From: Sphingobacteriia bacterium | Lineage (GTDB): Bacteria; Bacteroidota; Bacteroidia; Chitinophagales; Chitinophagaceae | Direction: 5' to 3' | DNA length: 64,000 nucleotides | NCBI GenBank assembly: GCA_017304675.1 | Contig: JAFKLS010000021.1 | Coordinates: forward strand, 1 to 64,000 | Shown: positions 1 to 6,856 of the stretch, one piece after another | How the letters are laid out: every line of letters begins with the position of its first letter | Numbering within the stretch: position 1 is the stretch's first letter | Position numbers and translations under genes: made by a program | The notes under the pieces: generated by a model | Database searches by the model: none | Seen by the model: the letters and a program-made list of their open reading frames with translations, nothing else | Told to the model about the DNA's origin: nothing

Positions 1-69
1 GTTAAAGAATACAATCAAGATTTTGACTTTAAAAATTTATTACTTGAGCATAAAATTAGAATTGACTAA
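1..69 (+). CDS. C-terminal end of an unidentified protein
   Basis: An open frame runs from the first base to a TAA at 67-69 and encodes the last 22 residues of a protein (ending KIRID). The stop is followed at once by the first copy of the cassette-type repeat, the same arrangement as for the next two gene units, so this is probably the last part of another cassette gene. The peptide is too short to identify. Confidence 0.5.
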   Translation, partial: VKEYNQDFDFKNLLLEHKIRID

Positions 70-70
70 G

Positions 71-215
71 CAGCAACCAACAAAGCATTTCAGCAAAGTC
101 GGCGGACGATAACGCAATTGCTCATCTCCTTTTCGCTATTCAACTTTTTTGAATAATTTCAACAACATATTTCCAAATTCCGCCTCTGCTTAAATGCGAG
201 AACGTTGGTGGTAAT
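71..215 (+). repeat. Cassette-type inverted-end repeat, copy A
   Basis: A complete copy. The left arm (from about 76) reads ACCAACAAAGCATTTCAGC and then GTCGGCGGACGA. The right arm (about 179-215) has CCGCCTCTGCTTAAATGCG and ends GTTGGTGGTAAT. The arms are imperfect reverse complements. The central part, with TTTTCGCTATTCAACTTTTT and ATTTCAACAACATATTTCC, is nearly the same in all three copies. It starts one base after the stop of the preceding gene. Confidence 0.85.
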
Positions 216-238
216 TAAATTGACAAAAAATCCTAATA

Positions 239-802
239 ATGGGCGATACATCAACAGAGTTTGAAGTAATAATTAAAAGAAATATCCCTTTTCTATCAAA
301 GTCCATTTATTGGACATGGGCAGCAATTCTTGTAATATTATTTCTATTAAGTATGGTTTTTCTTCCGTCGACTCATCAATCATCCGAAATGAAAACAGTT
401 TATTTTTTGCTTGCTGTCCCAAAGACAATACAATACATCATTAGTTATTTGTCAATAGGGTTTATAATTTTTTATATTCTGATGTTAATAACAAAACGAT
501 ACGATAAAGCCATATTAACTTTTCAACCAGATAAAATTCAAATCTGTGGAAAAAATATTGACAGAGTTATTGAAATTTCTAATATTGAAAAAGTTTATTG
601 TATGGACGCTCAAAAACTAAATGGAGACTCAAAGGAAAAACTAACAATTTATATTGAAGATAAAAATGAAATTGAGACAGCAATCAGACTTAAATACTAT
701 TTGCAGACAGACGATTTTATGAGTAACTTAATAAATTATGAAAATTTGAAACTTGATTTTTTTAATTTCGACATTGCCCCAAATGCTGAAAGAGAAGATT
801 AA
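239..802 (+). CDS. Two-helix membrane protein of unknown function (cassette gene)
   Basis: A 187-residue protein I do not recognise. It has a short polar N-terminus, a hydrophobic segment at about residues 25-45, a second at about 68-90, then a soluble C-terminal region of ~95 residues rich in beta-prone segments and Lys/Glu. Two helices followed by a small cytosolic beta domain resemble bacterial PH-like membrane proteins, but I see no defining motif. It stands between repeat copies A and B, and its TAA is immediately followed by copy B, so it forms one cassette unit. The ATG at 239 is 24 bases after the GTTGGTGGTAAT end of copy A, and no ribosome-binding site is visible. The sequence is A/T-rich. 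Confidence 0.7.
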   Translation: MGDTSTEFEVIIKRNIPFLSKSIYWTWAAILVILFLLSMVFLPSTHQSSEMKTVYFLLAVPKTIQYIISYLSIGFIIFYILMLITKRYDKAILTFQPDKIQICGKNIDRVIEISNIEKVYCMDAQKLNGDSKEKLTIYIEDKNEIETAIRLKYYLQTDDFMSNLINYENLKLDFFNFDIAPNAERED

Positions 803-966
803 CTACCACCAACAAAGCATTCAAGCAAAGTCGGCGGACGACAACGCAGTTGCTCATCTGCTTTTCGCTAATCAACTTTTTCAATAATTTCAACAACATA
901 TTTCCAACCTGCCTGCCGGCAGGCAGGATTCCGCCTCTGCTTAAATGCGGATTCGTTGGTGGTAAT
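803..966 (+). repeat. Cassette-type inverted-end repeat, copy B
   Basis: A complete copy starting one base after the stop of the membrane-protein gene. The left arm CTACCACCAACAAAGCATTC and the right arm GCGGATTCGTTGGTGGTAAT (ending at 966) are inverted repeats over roughly 30-35 bases. It is longer than copy A because a 20-bp palindrome (908-927) lies in the part just before the right arm. Confidence 0.85.
908..927. repeat. 20-bp perfect palindrome inside repeat copy B
   Basis: The sequence CCTGCCTGCCGGCAGGCAGG is its own reverse complement over all 20 bases and is GC-rich in an A/T-rich region. Copies A and C have TTCCAAATTC or TTTTCAAATTC at this point, without it, so it is an insertion into copy B. 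GC-rich palindromes of this sort are scattered between genes in several Bacteroidota genomes (general knowledge). No function is evident. Confidence 0.8.
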
Positions 967-1010
967 GCTGTTCAACCTCCTGAAAAATTTTAAATTCTTA
1001 TATTTGGATT

Positions 1011-1235
1011 ATGAATACAATACAAGTTGACATATTAAACCCAAAAGCAGGAAAACTTCTGCAAGATCTCGCTGACATGAACTTAATTGCAATTAAGGAC
1101 ACAGCAAGCGACAGTTTTTTGAAAGTTGTTGCTCAACTACGCAAAAAGGCTCAAAAAAATCCAATCACATTGGACGAAATAACAAAAGAAGTTGAACTTG
1201 TAAGAGCAAAGCGTTATGCCAAAGAAAAAAAATAG
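1011..1235 (+). CDS. Antitoxin-like partner of the PIN toxin
   Basis: A 74-residue, charged, helix-rich protein with a Lys/Arg-rich C-terminus. Its last 20 bases overlap the start of the PIN-domain toxin gene, the usual order and coupling for an antitoxin. The N-terminal part (to about residue 45) resembles the short antitoxins found before TIGR00305-type PIN toxins. I see no clear DNA-binding fold, so the role rests mainly on position. A TATATTTG at 999-1006, matching the Bacteroidota -7 element, lies only 5 bases before the ATG, so transcription could start very close to the start codon. No convincing -33 box accompanies it. Confidence 0.7.
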   Translation: MNTIQVDILNPKAGKLLQDLADMNLIAIKDTASDSFLKVVAQLRKKAQKNPITLDEITKEVELVRAKRYAKEKK

Positions 1236-1629
1236 AGTTATTATTGACACCAATCTTTGGTTAAGTTTTTTGCTAACAAATGACTTTTCTAAACTTGACA
1301 AAATTTTTACGAATAAATCTGCTGTACTGATTTTTAGCCGACACTTACTAGACGAGTTTATAGAAGTAGCTCAAAGACCAAAATTTAAAAAATACTTCTC
1401 TTTGACTGATTTAGAACGATTGTTAGTCCAAATTAAAGAAGATGCTGAATTCATCGAAGTCGTAAGCAATGTTCAATTATGTCGTGACCCCAAAGATGAC
1501 TTTTTGCTATCATTAGCAAAAGACGGCAAAGCGACTCATTTAATCACTGGTGACAAAGATTTGCTTGACATAAAAGTCGTTGGGAAAACAAAGATTATCA
1601 CAATTGCGAATTACTTATCAAACGAATAA
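1216..1629 (+). CDS. PIN-domain toxin (putative toxin-antitoxin toxin component, PIN family)
   Basis: A 137-residue PIN-fold protein of the TIGR00305 type. Acidic active-site residues are visible: Asp in VIIDTNLWLSF (residue ~11), an acidic residue in LLDEFIEV (~45-48), and the Asp cluster in CRDPKDDFLLSLA (~91-96). GDKDLL near residue 112 is the usual final strand. PIN toxins are Mg-dependent ribonucleases that act on RNA in the cytosol. The gene overlaps its presumed antitoxin by 20 bases, so the two are probably translationally coupled. It is the last complete gene of the cassette-like array; a truncated repeat begins right after its stop. Confidence 0.88.
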   Translation: MPKKKNRVIIDTNLWLSFLLTNDFSKLDKIFTNKSAVLIFSRHLLDEFIEVAQRPKFKKYFSLTDLERLLVQIKEDAEFIEVVSNVQLCRDPKDDFLLSLAKDGKATHLITGDKDLLDIKVVGKTKIITIANYLSNE

Positions 1630-1632
1630 GCA

Positions 1633-1748
1633 CTACCACCAACACAAGCATTTAAGCAAAGTCGGCGGACGACAACACAGTTACTCATCTCCTTTTCGCT
1701 GTTCAACTTTTTTGAATAATTTCAACAACATATTTTCAAATTCTGCCA
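1633..1748 (+). repeat. Cassette-type repeat, copy C, right arm missing
   Basis: The left arm CTACCACCAACACAAGCATT and the central part match copies A and B. After TTTTCAAATTCTGCC the similarity ends: the whole right arm (GCTTAAATGCG to GTTGGTGG) is absent and the Nudix gene starts a few bases later. This looks like a deletion or the boundary between the array and the flanking chromosome. Confidence 0.8.
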
Positions 1749-1752
1749 CAAA

Positions 1753-2331
1753 ATGATAGATAATATAAAAATATTAGACACAAGAATACTTTCCAACAAT
1801 TGGTATGTACTCAGGAAAATAACCTACGAATACACGAAAAAGAACGGCACAAAACTTACTCAAAGCAGAGAAGCCTACGACAGAGGTAATGGCGCCACAA
1901 TTCTGCTCTACAATAAAAAGCAAAGAACTGTTATACTAACAAGGCAATTTCGCCTTCCTACATTTGTTAATGGTAATGAAACAGGAATGCTTATTGAATC
2001 TTGTGCAGGCCTGTTAGATAAGGACAATGCAGAAGATTGTATTAGAAGAGAAACGGAGGAAGAAACAGGTTATAAAATAACAGAAGTACGGAAAATTTTT
2101 GAGGCCTATATGTCGCCAGGATCGGTAACTGAAATTTTATATTTTTTTGTAGCCGAATATGCAAAAGAAATGAAAGTTACAGACGGCGGTGGAGTTGAAC
2201 ATGAGGAAGAGAATATTGAAGTATTAGAACTGAAAATTGATGAAGCAATGAAAATGATTGAAACTGGAGAAATAAAGGACGGAAAAACCATAATGCTTCT
2301 TCAATACATTAAGCTAAACAATATTTTATAA
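1753..2331 (+). CDS. nudK: Nudix hydrolase, GDP-mannose pyrophosphatase NudK type
   Basis: A 192-residue Nudix protein that closely resembles E. coli NudK in the remembered sequence (EVYDRGNGATILLYN, RQFR, ESCAGLLD, YMSPGxVTE, GEIRDGKT). The Nudix box GX5EX7REUXEEXGU is complete, running from GLLDKDN to RETEEETGY at about residues 90-112. NudK enzymes hydrolyse GDP-mannose and related nucleotide sugars to GMP and sugar 1-phosphate in the cytosol. The ATG lies just after truncated repeat C, so its native promoter may have been replaced by array sequence. The DUF4406 gene follows 15 bases downstream and is probably co-transcribed. Confidence 0.9.
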   Translation: MIDNIKILDTRILSNNWYVLRKITYEYTKKNGTKLTQSREAYDRGNGATILLYNKKQRTVILTRQFRLPTFVNGNETGMLIESCAGLLDKDNAEDCIRRETEEETGYKITEVRKIFEAYMSPGSVTEILYFFVAEYAKEMKVTDGGGVEHEEENIEVLELKIDEAMKMIETGEIKDGKTIMLLQYIKLNNIL

Positions 2332-2346
2332 ATTAAATGATTTGCA

Positions 2347-2709
2347 ATGATGATTCTTATTGCAGGCCCTTACCGAGGGGGTACTAACGACGACCATACA
2401 TTGATAAAAAAGAATTTAGATAAACTTGAATCAGTTGCTTTACCCTTGTTTCGCAAAGGGCATATTCCATTGATTGGAGAATGGGTAGCTTTACCTTTAA
2501 TGCGCCTGGCAGGTTCAAAAGAAATAGGAGATAGTATATGGAACGAAATACAATATCCGGTAGCACATCTCCTTCTTGAAAAGTGCGACGCAGTTCTTCG
2601 TCTTGAAGGAGCATCAAAAGGAGCTGACAATGATGTTAGGATTGCAAAAGAGCGAGGTTTGAAAATTTATTATAGCTTGGACGAAGTTCCCGACTTAACA
2701 GAAAAATAA
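2347..2709 (+). CDS. DUF4406 protein, nucleoside 2-deoxyribosyltransferase-like
   Basis: A 120-residue protein beginning MMILIAGPYRGG, the Rossmann-like first strand and loop of the nucleoside 2-deoxyribosyltransferase/DUF4406 group. Other fold features are GHIPLIGEWVALP (about 38-50), CDAVLRLEGASKGADNDVRIAKERG (about 82-105, where the SxGxDxE-type loop would sit) and a final strand KIYYSLDEVP. It probably binds a nucleotide or nucleoside; the reaction is not established for this family. Pairing with the Nudix gene 15 bases upstream suggests a shared job in clearing or salvaging nucleotides. Either of the two adjacent ATG codons could be the start. Confidence 0.75.
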   Translation: MMILIAGPYRGGTNDDHTLIKKNLDKLESVALPLFRKGHIPLIGEWVALPLMRLAGSKEIGDSIWNEIQYPVAHLLLEKCDAVLRLEGASKGADNDVRIAKERGLKIYYSLDEVPDLTEK

Positions 2710-3220
2710 ACCAAGCTAACACCGGTTTACAATAGTTAGGCTGTTAGTTAAAAATTTATTAATACAATCTAACTGTTTTTCCCCACAAGACGGATCTTTT
2801 GGATTTAGCGACACTACAATTATAATTACAGATTGTGCAAAACACGATTAAGTTTTGCCATTACCCTCTTCTGCCATATTCATTTTTTTTGGGATCTACT
2901 TTTATTTATCGGTGGATTGCGAAGAATCAAATTGACTGCAGAAAATAATCAGGAGTTGCTACTTAAAAAAATTAAATAATCATCTAATCAAAGCCAATTA
3001 ACTGTAGTAGTTTTTTAAATTCACATACAAACATAAATACATTGTTGTAATAGATGTTAAAGTTCGTTTGCGCAAGGAAAATATAGCTTAAACATTAACT
3101 GTTCGCCACATTATCTTAACCCTTTGTATTAATCATACCGGGTAATATATTGTATATACTCACAAAACTGAAAGATTGAACACATTACCCATTTTGAAAA
3201 ACATGGTATAATATCATTCA
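2710..3220. other. 510-bp gene-free region between convergent genes
   Basis: No convincing gene. A weak inverted repeat CTAACA/TGTTAG (2716-2721 and 2742-2747) follows the DUF4406 stop. From about 2836 to 2980 a plus-strand frame is open and ends in a Lys-rich tail and TAA, but it has no start codon and may be a gene remnant. No strong terminator is visible for either flanking gene. Confidence 0.5.
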
Positions 3221-3580
3221 TTAAATAAAAGAGGCAATACGTTTTACCAACTCATCCGGATCAATTGATTTAATAAGGTATCCCTGCGCACCCATTTTAA
3301 GCCCGCTTTCCACTTCCTGTTCGCTGGCGTAGGCTGATAAAAAAAGGAAGGTTATCCCAGACACCCGGGGATCGCCTTTAATAGCCTTCAATACTTCATA
3401 GCCGTTCATCCCTGGCATACTGGCATCACAAAGAATAAGATCTGGTTGTTCTTCCCTTGCAACCATAATACCGTTCTCTCCATTAGAAACAGCGATAACT
3501 TCAAGGCCATATATTTCAAGCATTTCTTTAATATTTTCAAGAATAATAGGGTTATCATCTATCAATAATACTTTAGCCAT
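3221..3580 (-). CDS. Stand-alone response regulator receiver protein (CheY-like)
   Basis: A 119-residue protein that is a receiver domain and nothing else. The acidic pair D8-D9, phospho-acceptor D52 (in LILCDASMPGMNG), S82 (in FLFLSAYA) and K104 (in GYLIKSIDP) are all present, so it should be phosphorylatable. It has no output domain and would act through protein contacts or as a phosphorelay step. The histidine kinase gene lies 109 bases upstream on the same strand, and the two probably form a signalling pair. Its stimulus and target are not indicated by neighbours. Confidence 0.92.
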   Translation of the reverse strand: MAKVLLIDDNPIILENIKEMLEIYGLEVIAVSNGENGIMVAREEQPDLILCDASMPGMNGYEVLKAIKGDPRVSGITFLFLSAYASEQEVESGLKMGAQGYLIKSIDPDELVKRIASFI

Positions 3581-3689
3581 AATATTTCTTTATATCGTAC
3601 GTGCCCTTTTAAATGTGGAAGAAACAATATTATTATTGCTTACTGAAGCAGTAATATTATTGTATATTACAAGAACATTGTTTCTATTC

Positions 3690-4934
3690 TTAATAAATTA
3701 TTTTATTAACCAGCGTTATTGTGAAGGTTGTTCCAACGTTTTCTTTGCTTACAAAATCAATAGTTCCTCCCAATAATTCAACATAATGCTTTACTATATA
3801 TAGGCCTAGCCCCGTACCAAAAATATTATTGGCGTTACTAGCCCTAAAAAATTTCTCGAACAAATGTTTCTGTTGTTGTTCGGGAATACCAATCCCCTTG
3901 TCTTCTACCTTAATAATAGTTTTGCCAGCAATTGTATTAACAGAAATATTTACATCTTTATCTGAATACTTCAGAGCATTTGATAATAAATTCAGCATCA
4001 GGTTATGTAATATTTGTTTGTCTAATACCACATGTACACTGCCTAAATTGGTATAATGAATAAATTGCCCTTCTTTTCGCATACTATCTACCTCTGTAAT
4101 AACATCGCGTAAAAAGCCTCCCAACTCAAAATACTCAGTAGTTGTTGATACTTTACCATGTTGCAATTTATCAACCGATAAAAAATCATTCAAAAGATTA
4201 ATAAGGTTATTGGCAGAAGCTTTGATTCGCAGCAAATGTTTTTCCTGCTGGTTTTGCTGGTTAGCTTTTGAATACTTTTCTGCCAGCGTAGCACTTGATA
4301 GTATAGCGCTTAATGGTGTTTGCAGCTCATGAGAAGCCATAGATACAAAAGTGCTTTTCATTTCGTTCGATGCAATTTCTTTGTTAAGCGATTCAAGCAA
4401 CTCTTTTGTTCTTTCTTTTACTTTCTCTTCTAAAGTGCTTCGGAAATTAACATTTTCAATTGCCACTGCTGTAACATCGGCCAAAGCCTGTAAAATATTC
4501 ACTTCTGCGATAGTTGGTTGATGATAAGCAGCCCAGTAATTCCCAATAGCTCCCAGGGGTTGTAATGTTCTTATAGGCACAATTGCCAAGCTTTTAACAA
4601 AAGTTTTCCCATATATTTCTTTCAGTATGCGATCGTCTTTATTGATATCTGGTACTACGGCAGGCTTTTTATTCAACATTACCCAGCCGCTAACACATAT
4701 CTCCATTGGAAACCGGCTCCCTTTCCACAAAGGAGCTATAGCATCTTCATCTGCATAGTAGCAGAGATTTTCATCTTTTAAAACGAAAGTTGCGCCATCT
4801 GCACCGGTTAATTCTCTTGCCACAGTGCGAACAATTTGCATTACTTCCTGTATATCTACTGCAAGCGATAATTGTTGTACAGTATTTACCAGCCTTGTTA
4901 GGTTCAACAAATCAGAATTGGAATGAGGTGCCAT
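3690..4934 (-). CDS. Cytosolic GAF-domain sensor histidine kinase
   Basis: A 414-residue kinase with no membrane segment. A GAF sensor domain spans about residues 20-160 and a short coiled linker about 165-195. The HisKA domain has phospho-acceptor H202 in SMASHELQTPLSA. The HATPase domain shows the N-box (HNLMLNLLSNALKYS), G1 (DKGIGIP), F (FEKFFR) and G2 (GTGLGLYI) motifs, so catalysis should be intact. A GAF domain in a soluble kinase suggests sensing of a small internal ligand or redox state. It is followed by a lone receiver gene, its probable partner. A bulged hairpin lies 17-58 bases upstream of the start. Confidence 0.93.
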   Translation of the reverse strand: MAPHSNSDLLNLTRLVNTVQQLSLAVDIQEVMQIVRTVARELTGADGATFVLKDENLCYYADEDAIAPLWKGSRFPMEICVSGWVMLNKKPAVVPDINKDDRILKEIYGKTFVKSLAIVPIRTLQPLGAIGNYWAAYHQPTIAEVNILQALADVTAVAIENVNFRSTLEEKVKERTKELLESLNKEIASNEMKSTFVSMASHELQTPLSAILSSATLAEKYSKANQQNQQEKHLLRIKASANNLINLLNDFLSVDKLQHGKVSTTTEYFELGGFLRDVITEVDSMRKEGQFIHYTNLGSVHVVLDKQILHNLMLNLLSNALKYSDKDVNISVNTIAGKTIIKVEDKGIGIPEQQQKHLFEKFFRASNANNIFGTGLGLYIVKHYVELLGGTIDFVSKENVGTTFTITLVNKIIY

Positions 4935-4950
4935 TGATTACTGTTTTATA

Positions 4951-4992
4951 AAAGCAATTCAATAGAATGTTACTGTTTATTCTAATTGCTTT
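4951..4992 (-). terminator. Bulged hairpin upstream of the kinase gene (terminator or leader structure)
   Basis: AAAGCAATT (4951-4959) pairs with AATTGCTTT (4984-4992), and AGAAT (4964-4968) pairs with ATTCT (4979-4983). There is a 4-base bulge and a 10-base loop. On the minus strand it is followed by TTTATAAAACAG, a short T run. It could end transcription from the siroheme/TauE gene, or act in the leader of the kinase mRNA. The sequence does not decide. Confidence 0.4.
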
Positions 4993-5271
4993 ACAAAACA
5001 GTTAACATGTTATGAAAATAAGCAAAAAAATACATATTTAAATATTACTTTAAAAGTTAGCGGTATTATTTAATACCCGAAGGAGAAAACGCTTTATATT
5101 CAGCGCCTTCTCTATCTATTGTGCAGTAGTTATTATATGCAAGTCAGGGGCTTGGGGCCAGGTGTTATTAATAAAAGTTACTAAAAGGAGAATACAAAAA
5201 ATTAATCACCAATATTCATCTTACACAAATCACTTCACGTTAAACCACAATCGTTCTTATTTTAAAAGAGG
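4993..5271. other. Gene-free spacer between kinase and siroheme/TauE genes
   Basis: Together with the hairpin just before it, this makes a 337-bp stretch without a gene. It is A/T-rich, with one GC-rich patch near 5145-5163. I see no repeat, RNA gene or clear promoter box. Confidence 0.4.
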
Positions 5272-6774
5272 TTATTTATGTAACGCTATCATAAATTTAT
5301 ACAGGGTAAATATGCTTAATAATACTACCATACTACCAACAGCAATAAACATGGGCTTTACAGGGAATTTACCTACACATTTTGCTGCTATTGGCCCGGC
5401 AATGACTCCCCCAAGTATCAACCCCATGATATCGGCAATGGAAATATGTTTTAGTAATATAAAGAAAGTAATGGAGCTGGACAGTACTACAAAAAATTCG
5501 GCAAGGCATACAGAACCAATAACATAGCGAATGTTTTTCCTTTTTGCAATCAGTGTGCTGGTTACCAGCGTTCCCCAGCCACCGCCGGCAAATGCATCTA
5601 AGAATCCACCCACAGTTGCCAGCCACCCTGCTTTTTTAACTTTCTCACCATTACTTTTTTTCTTGAAAGCTTTACGAATAATATAAATACCTAAGTAGGC
5701 CGTATAAAAAGCAAGCGGCAATCTTACCCATTTAGAATAATTCTGTCCGTAATAAGCAAGACATGCACCCAACACTGCTCCGATAACACCGGGAACAGCT
5801 AATGTTTTAAATAATTTTTTATTGATGTTTCCGAAACGATGATGACTGTACCCCGTTACACCACTTGAGAAAACCCTTGCCGTATGAACACGGCTACTTA
5901 CAATAGCAGGGTTAACCCCTATGGCCAATAAGAAAGTAGTGGAGATGGTTCCGTAACCCATACCCATAGAGCCATCTACCATCTGTGCAAGAAAGCCGGT
6001 GAGCAACATTAATAAGAATGTATTGGTATCTATATAACCTGGAATGGTTTTTAAAGATTCGCCAATGCTTTTAAAATCGATGATTGCCGAAAGGGCGCTG
6101 CCTAAGAGAATAAAGCAAAAAGCAAACAAGCAGAGCTTTACAATTTTTTGCCATTTCTTCTCCTTTACTTCATAAAATTCTTTAAGGTTGGCTTGTTTGG
6201 CAACCAGTATCTCTGTTAAATGATTTAGTTTCCTAACTTTTTCGGAAAAACCCCCTTGCAGTCCGCTTCTTATTTTTTCTACATTGGCAAGTACATTATC
6301 TATTTCATCGGGTAACATTTCATGCAATACCTGCTTAATTCTTTTAGCAATGGTTGGGCTTTTCCCGTTGGTAGAAATGGCAATCTTCAGATTACCCTTT
6401 TGTACCACACTTCCCAAATAAAAATCACAAAGATCAGGCTTGTCTGCAACATTTATCAGCAGCCCTTTTTGCTTAGCGATACTCCTAAGTTGTTCAGCAA
6501 ACTCAAGGTCATTCACTGCAGCAATAACCAGCTCCACTGTTCTTAAGTCATCTTCCTCGAATTTTTTTTGATGAAGAGATATTTTAGGATAAGCAGCCGC
6601 AAAGGCAACTACTTCTTCAGAAATTTCTTTCGCTACTAACTTAACAGAAGTTTCCGGAGCATTACCAACAACAGACTTTAATTTTTCTAATGCAACAGAA
6701 CCTCCGCCAACAATTAAGAGGCGAAGGTTCTCTAATTTAAGAAATACGGGAAATAAGTGATTGTTCTCTTTCAA
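5272..6774 (-). CDS. Fusion of precorrin-2 dehydrogenase/ferrochelatase (siroheme synthase N-domain) and TauE/SafE-type exporter
   Basis: A 500-residue two-part protein. Residues ~1-200 are the CysG-N/Met8-type NAD-binding domain (LRLLIVGGGSVALEKLKSV; KGLLINVADKPDLCDFYLGS; ISTNGKSPTIAKRIK), which oxidises precorrin-2 and inserts iron to make siroheme. From about residue 208 come 7-8 membrane segments of the TauE/SafE (TSUP) family, with the repeated glycine-rich motifs AQMVDGSMGMGYG and GGFLDAFAGGGWG, likely exporting sulfite or a related anion. No frameshift is seen. The frame starts at TTG (6774); no in-frame ATG is closer and the NAD site begins at residue ~17. Siroheme is the cofactor of the sulfite reductase encoded nearby, and a CTAC-N7-ATAG operator lies 17 bases upstream. 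Confidence 0.92.
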   Translation of the reverse strand: MKENNHLFPVFLKLENLRLLIVGGGSVALEKLKSVVGNAPETSVKLVAKEISEEVVAFAAAYPKISLHQKKFEEDDLRTVELVIAAVNDLEFAEQLRSIAKQKGLLINVADKPDLCDFYLGSVVQKGNLKIAISTNGKSPTIAKRIKQVLHEMLPDEIDNVLANVEKIRSGLQGGFSEKVRKLNHLTEILVAKQANLKEFYEVKEKKWQKIVKLCLFAFCFILLGSALSAIIDFKSIGESLKTIPGYIDTNTFLLMLLTGFLAQMVDGSMGMGYGTISTTFLLAIGVNPAIVSSRVHTARVFSSGVTGYSHHRFGNINKKLFKTLAVPGVIGAVLGACLAYYGQNYSKWVRLPLAFYTAYLGIYIIRKAFKKKSNGEKVKKAGWLATVGGFLDAFAGGGWGTLVTSTLIAKRKNIRYVIGSVCLAEFFVVLSSSITFFILLKHISIADIMGLILGGVIAGPIAAKCVGKFPVKPMFIAVGSMVVLLSIFTLYKFMIALHK

Positions 6775-6790
6775 ATGGGCTAGTATTATC

Positions 6791-6805
6791 CTACAAATTT
6801 AATAG
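6791..6805. promoter_or_regulatory. Sulfur-regulon operator candidate, site 1
   Basis: CTAC-AAATTTA-ATAG, an imperfect inverted repeat 17 bases upstream of the siroheme-synthase/TauE start. It fits the CTAY-N7-RTAG pattern that recurs before the other sulfate assimilation genes here. Confidence 0.6.
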
Positions 6806-6856
6806 ATTAACGAACACAAAATGTTTCGTATAGAATATTTAAATGATTAGGATAAG

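Larger units (their letters stand above)
1..1748 (+). mobile_element. Candidate gene-cassette array (integron-like, no integrase in view)
   Basis: Same-strand gene units (end of a gene; 239-802; the pair 1011-1629) are each followed directly by one copy of a ~145-165 bp repeat. The two complete repeats have inverted ends: ACCAACAAAGCATT at the left and AATGCG-N4-GTTGGTGGTAAT at the right. Integron attC sites have this plan, with a small gene per unit and AAC/GTT at the outer arms. The fit to the attC core GTTRRRY is only partial (GTTGGTG), and no tyrosine recombinase gene is in the window, so the integron assignment is inference. Carriage of a toxin-antitoxin pair is common in cassette arrays. 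The last repeat lacks its right arm, which would fix the array end at about 1748. Confidence 0.45.

Noticed and set aside
71..1748. CRISPR array
   Set aside because: The repeats are ~145-165 bp with genes between them, not 25-40 bp repeats with short spacers. No cas gene is present.
2836..2980. Plus-strand open frame ending in a Lys-rich tail and TAA between 2836 and 2980
   Set aside because: It has no start codon, no recognisable domain and lies between convergent genes. It may be a remnant, but that cannot be supported from this sequence.
5162..5527. A 121-codon plus-strand frame overlapping the end of the siroheme/TauE gene
   Set aside because: Two thirds of it is antisense to the TauE domain, and the N-terminal part shows no coding character.
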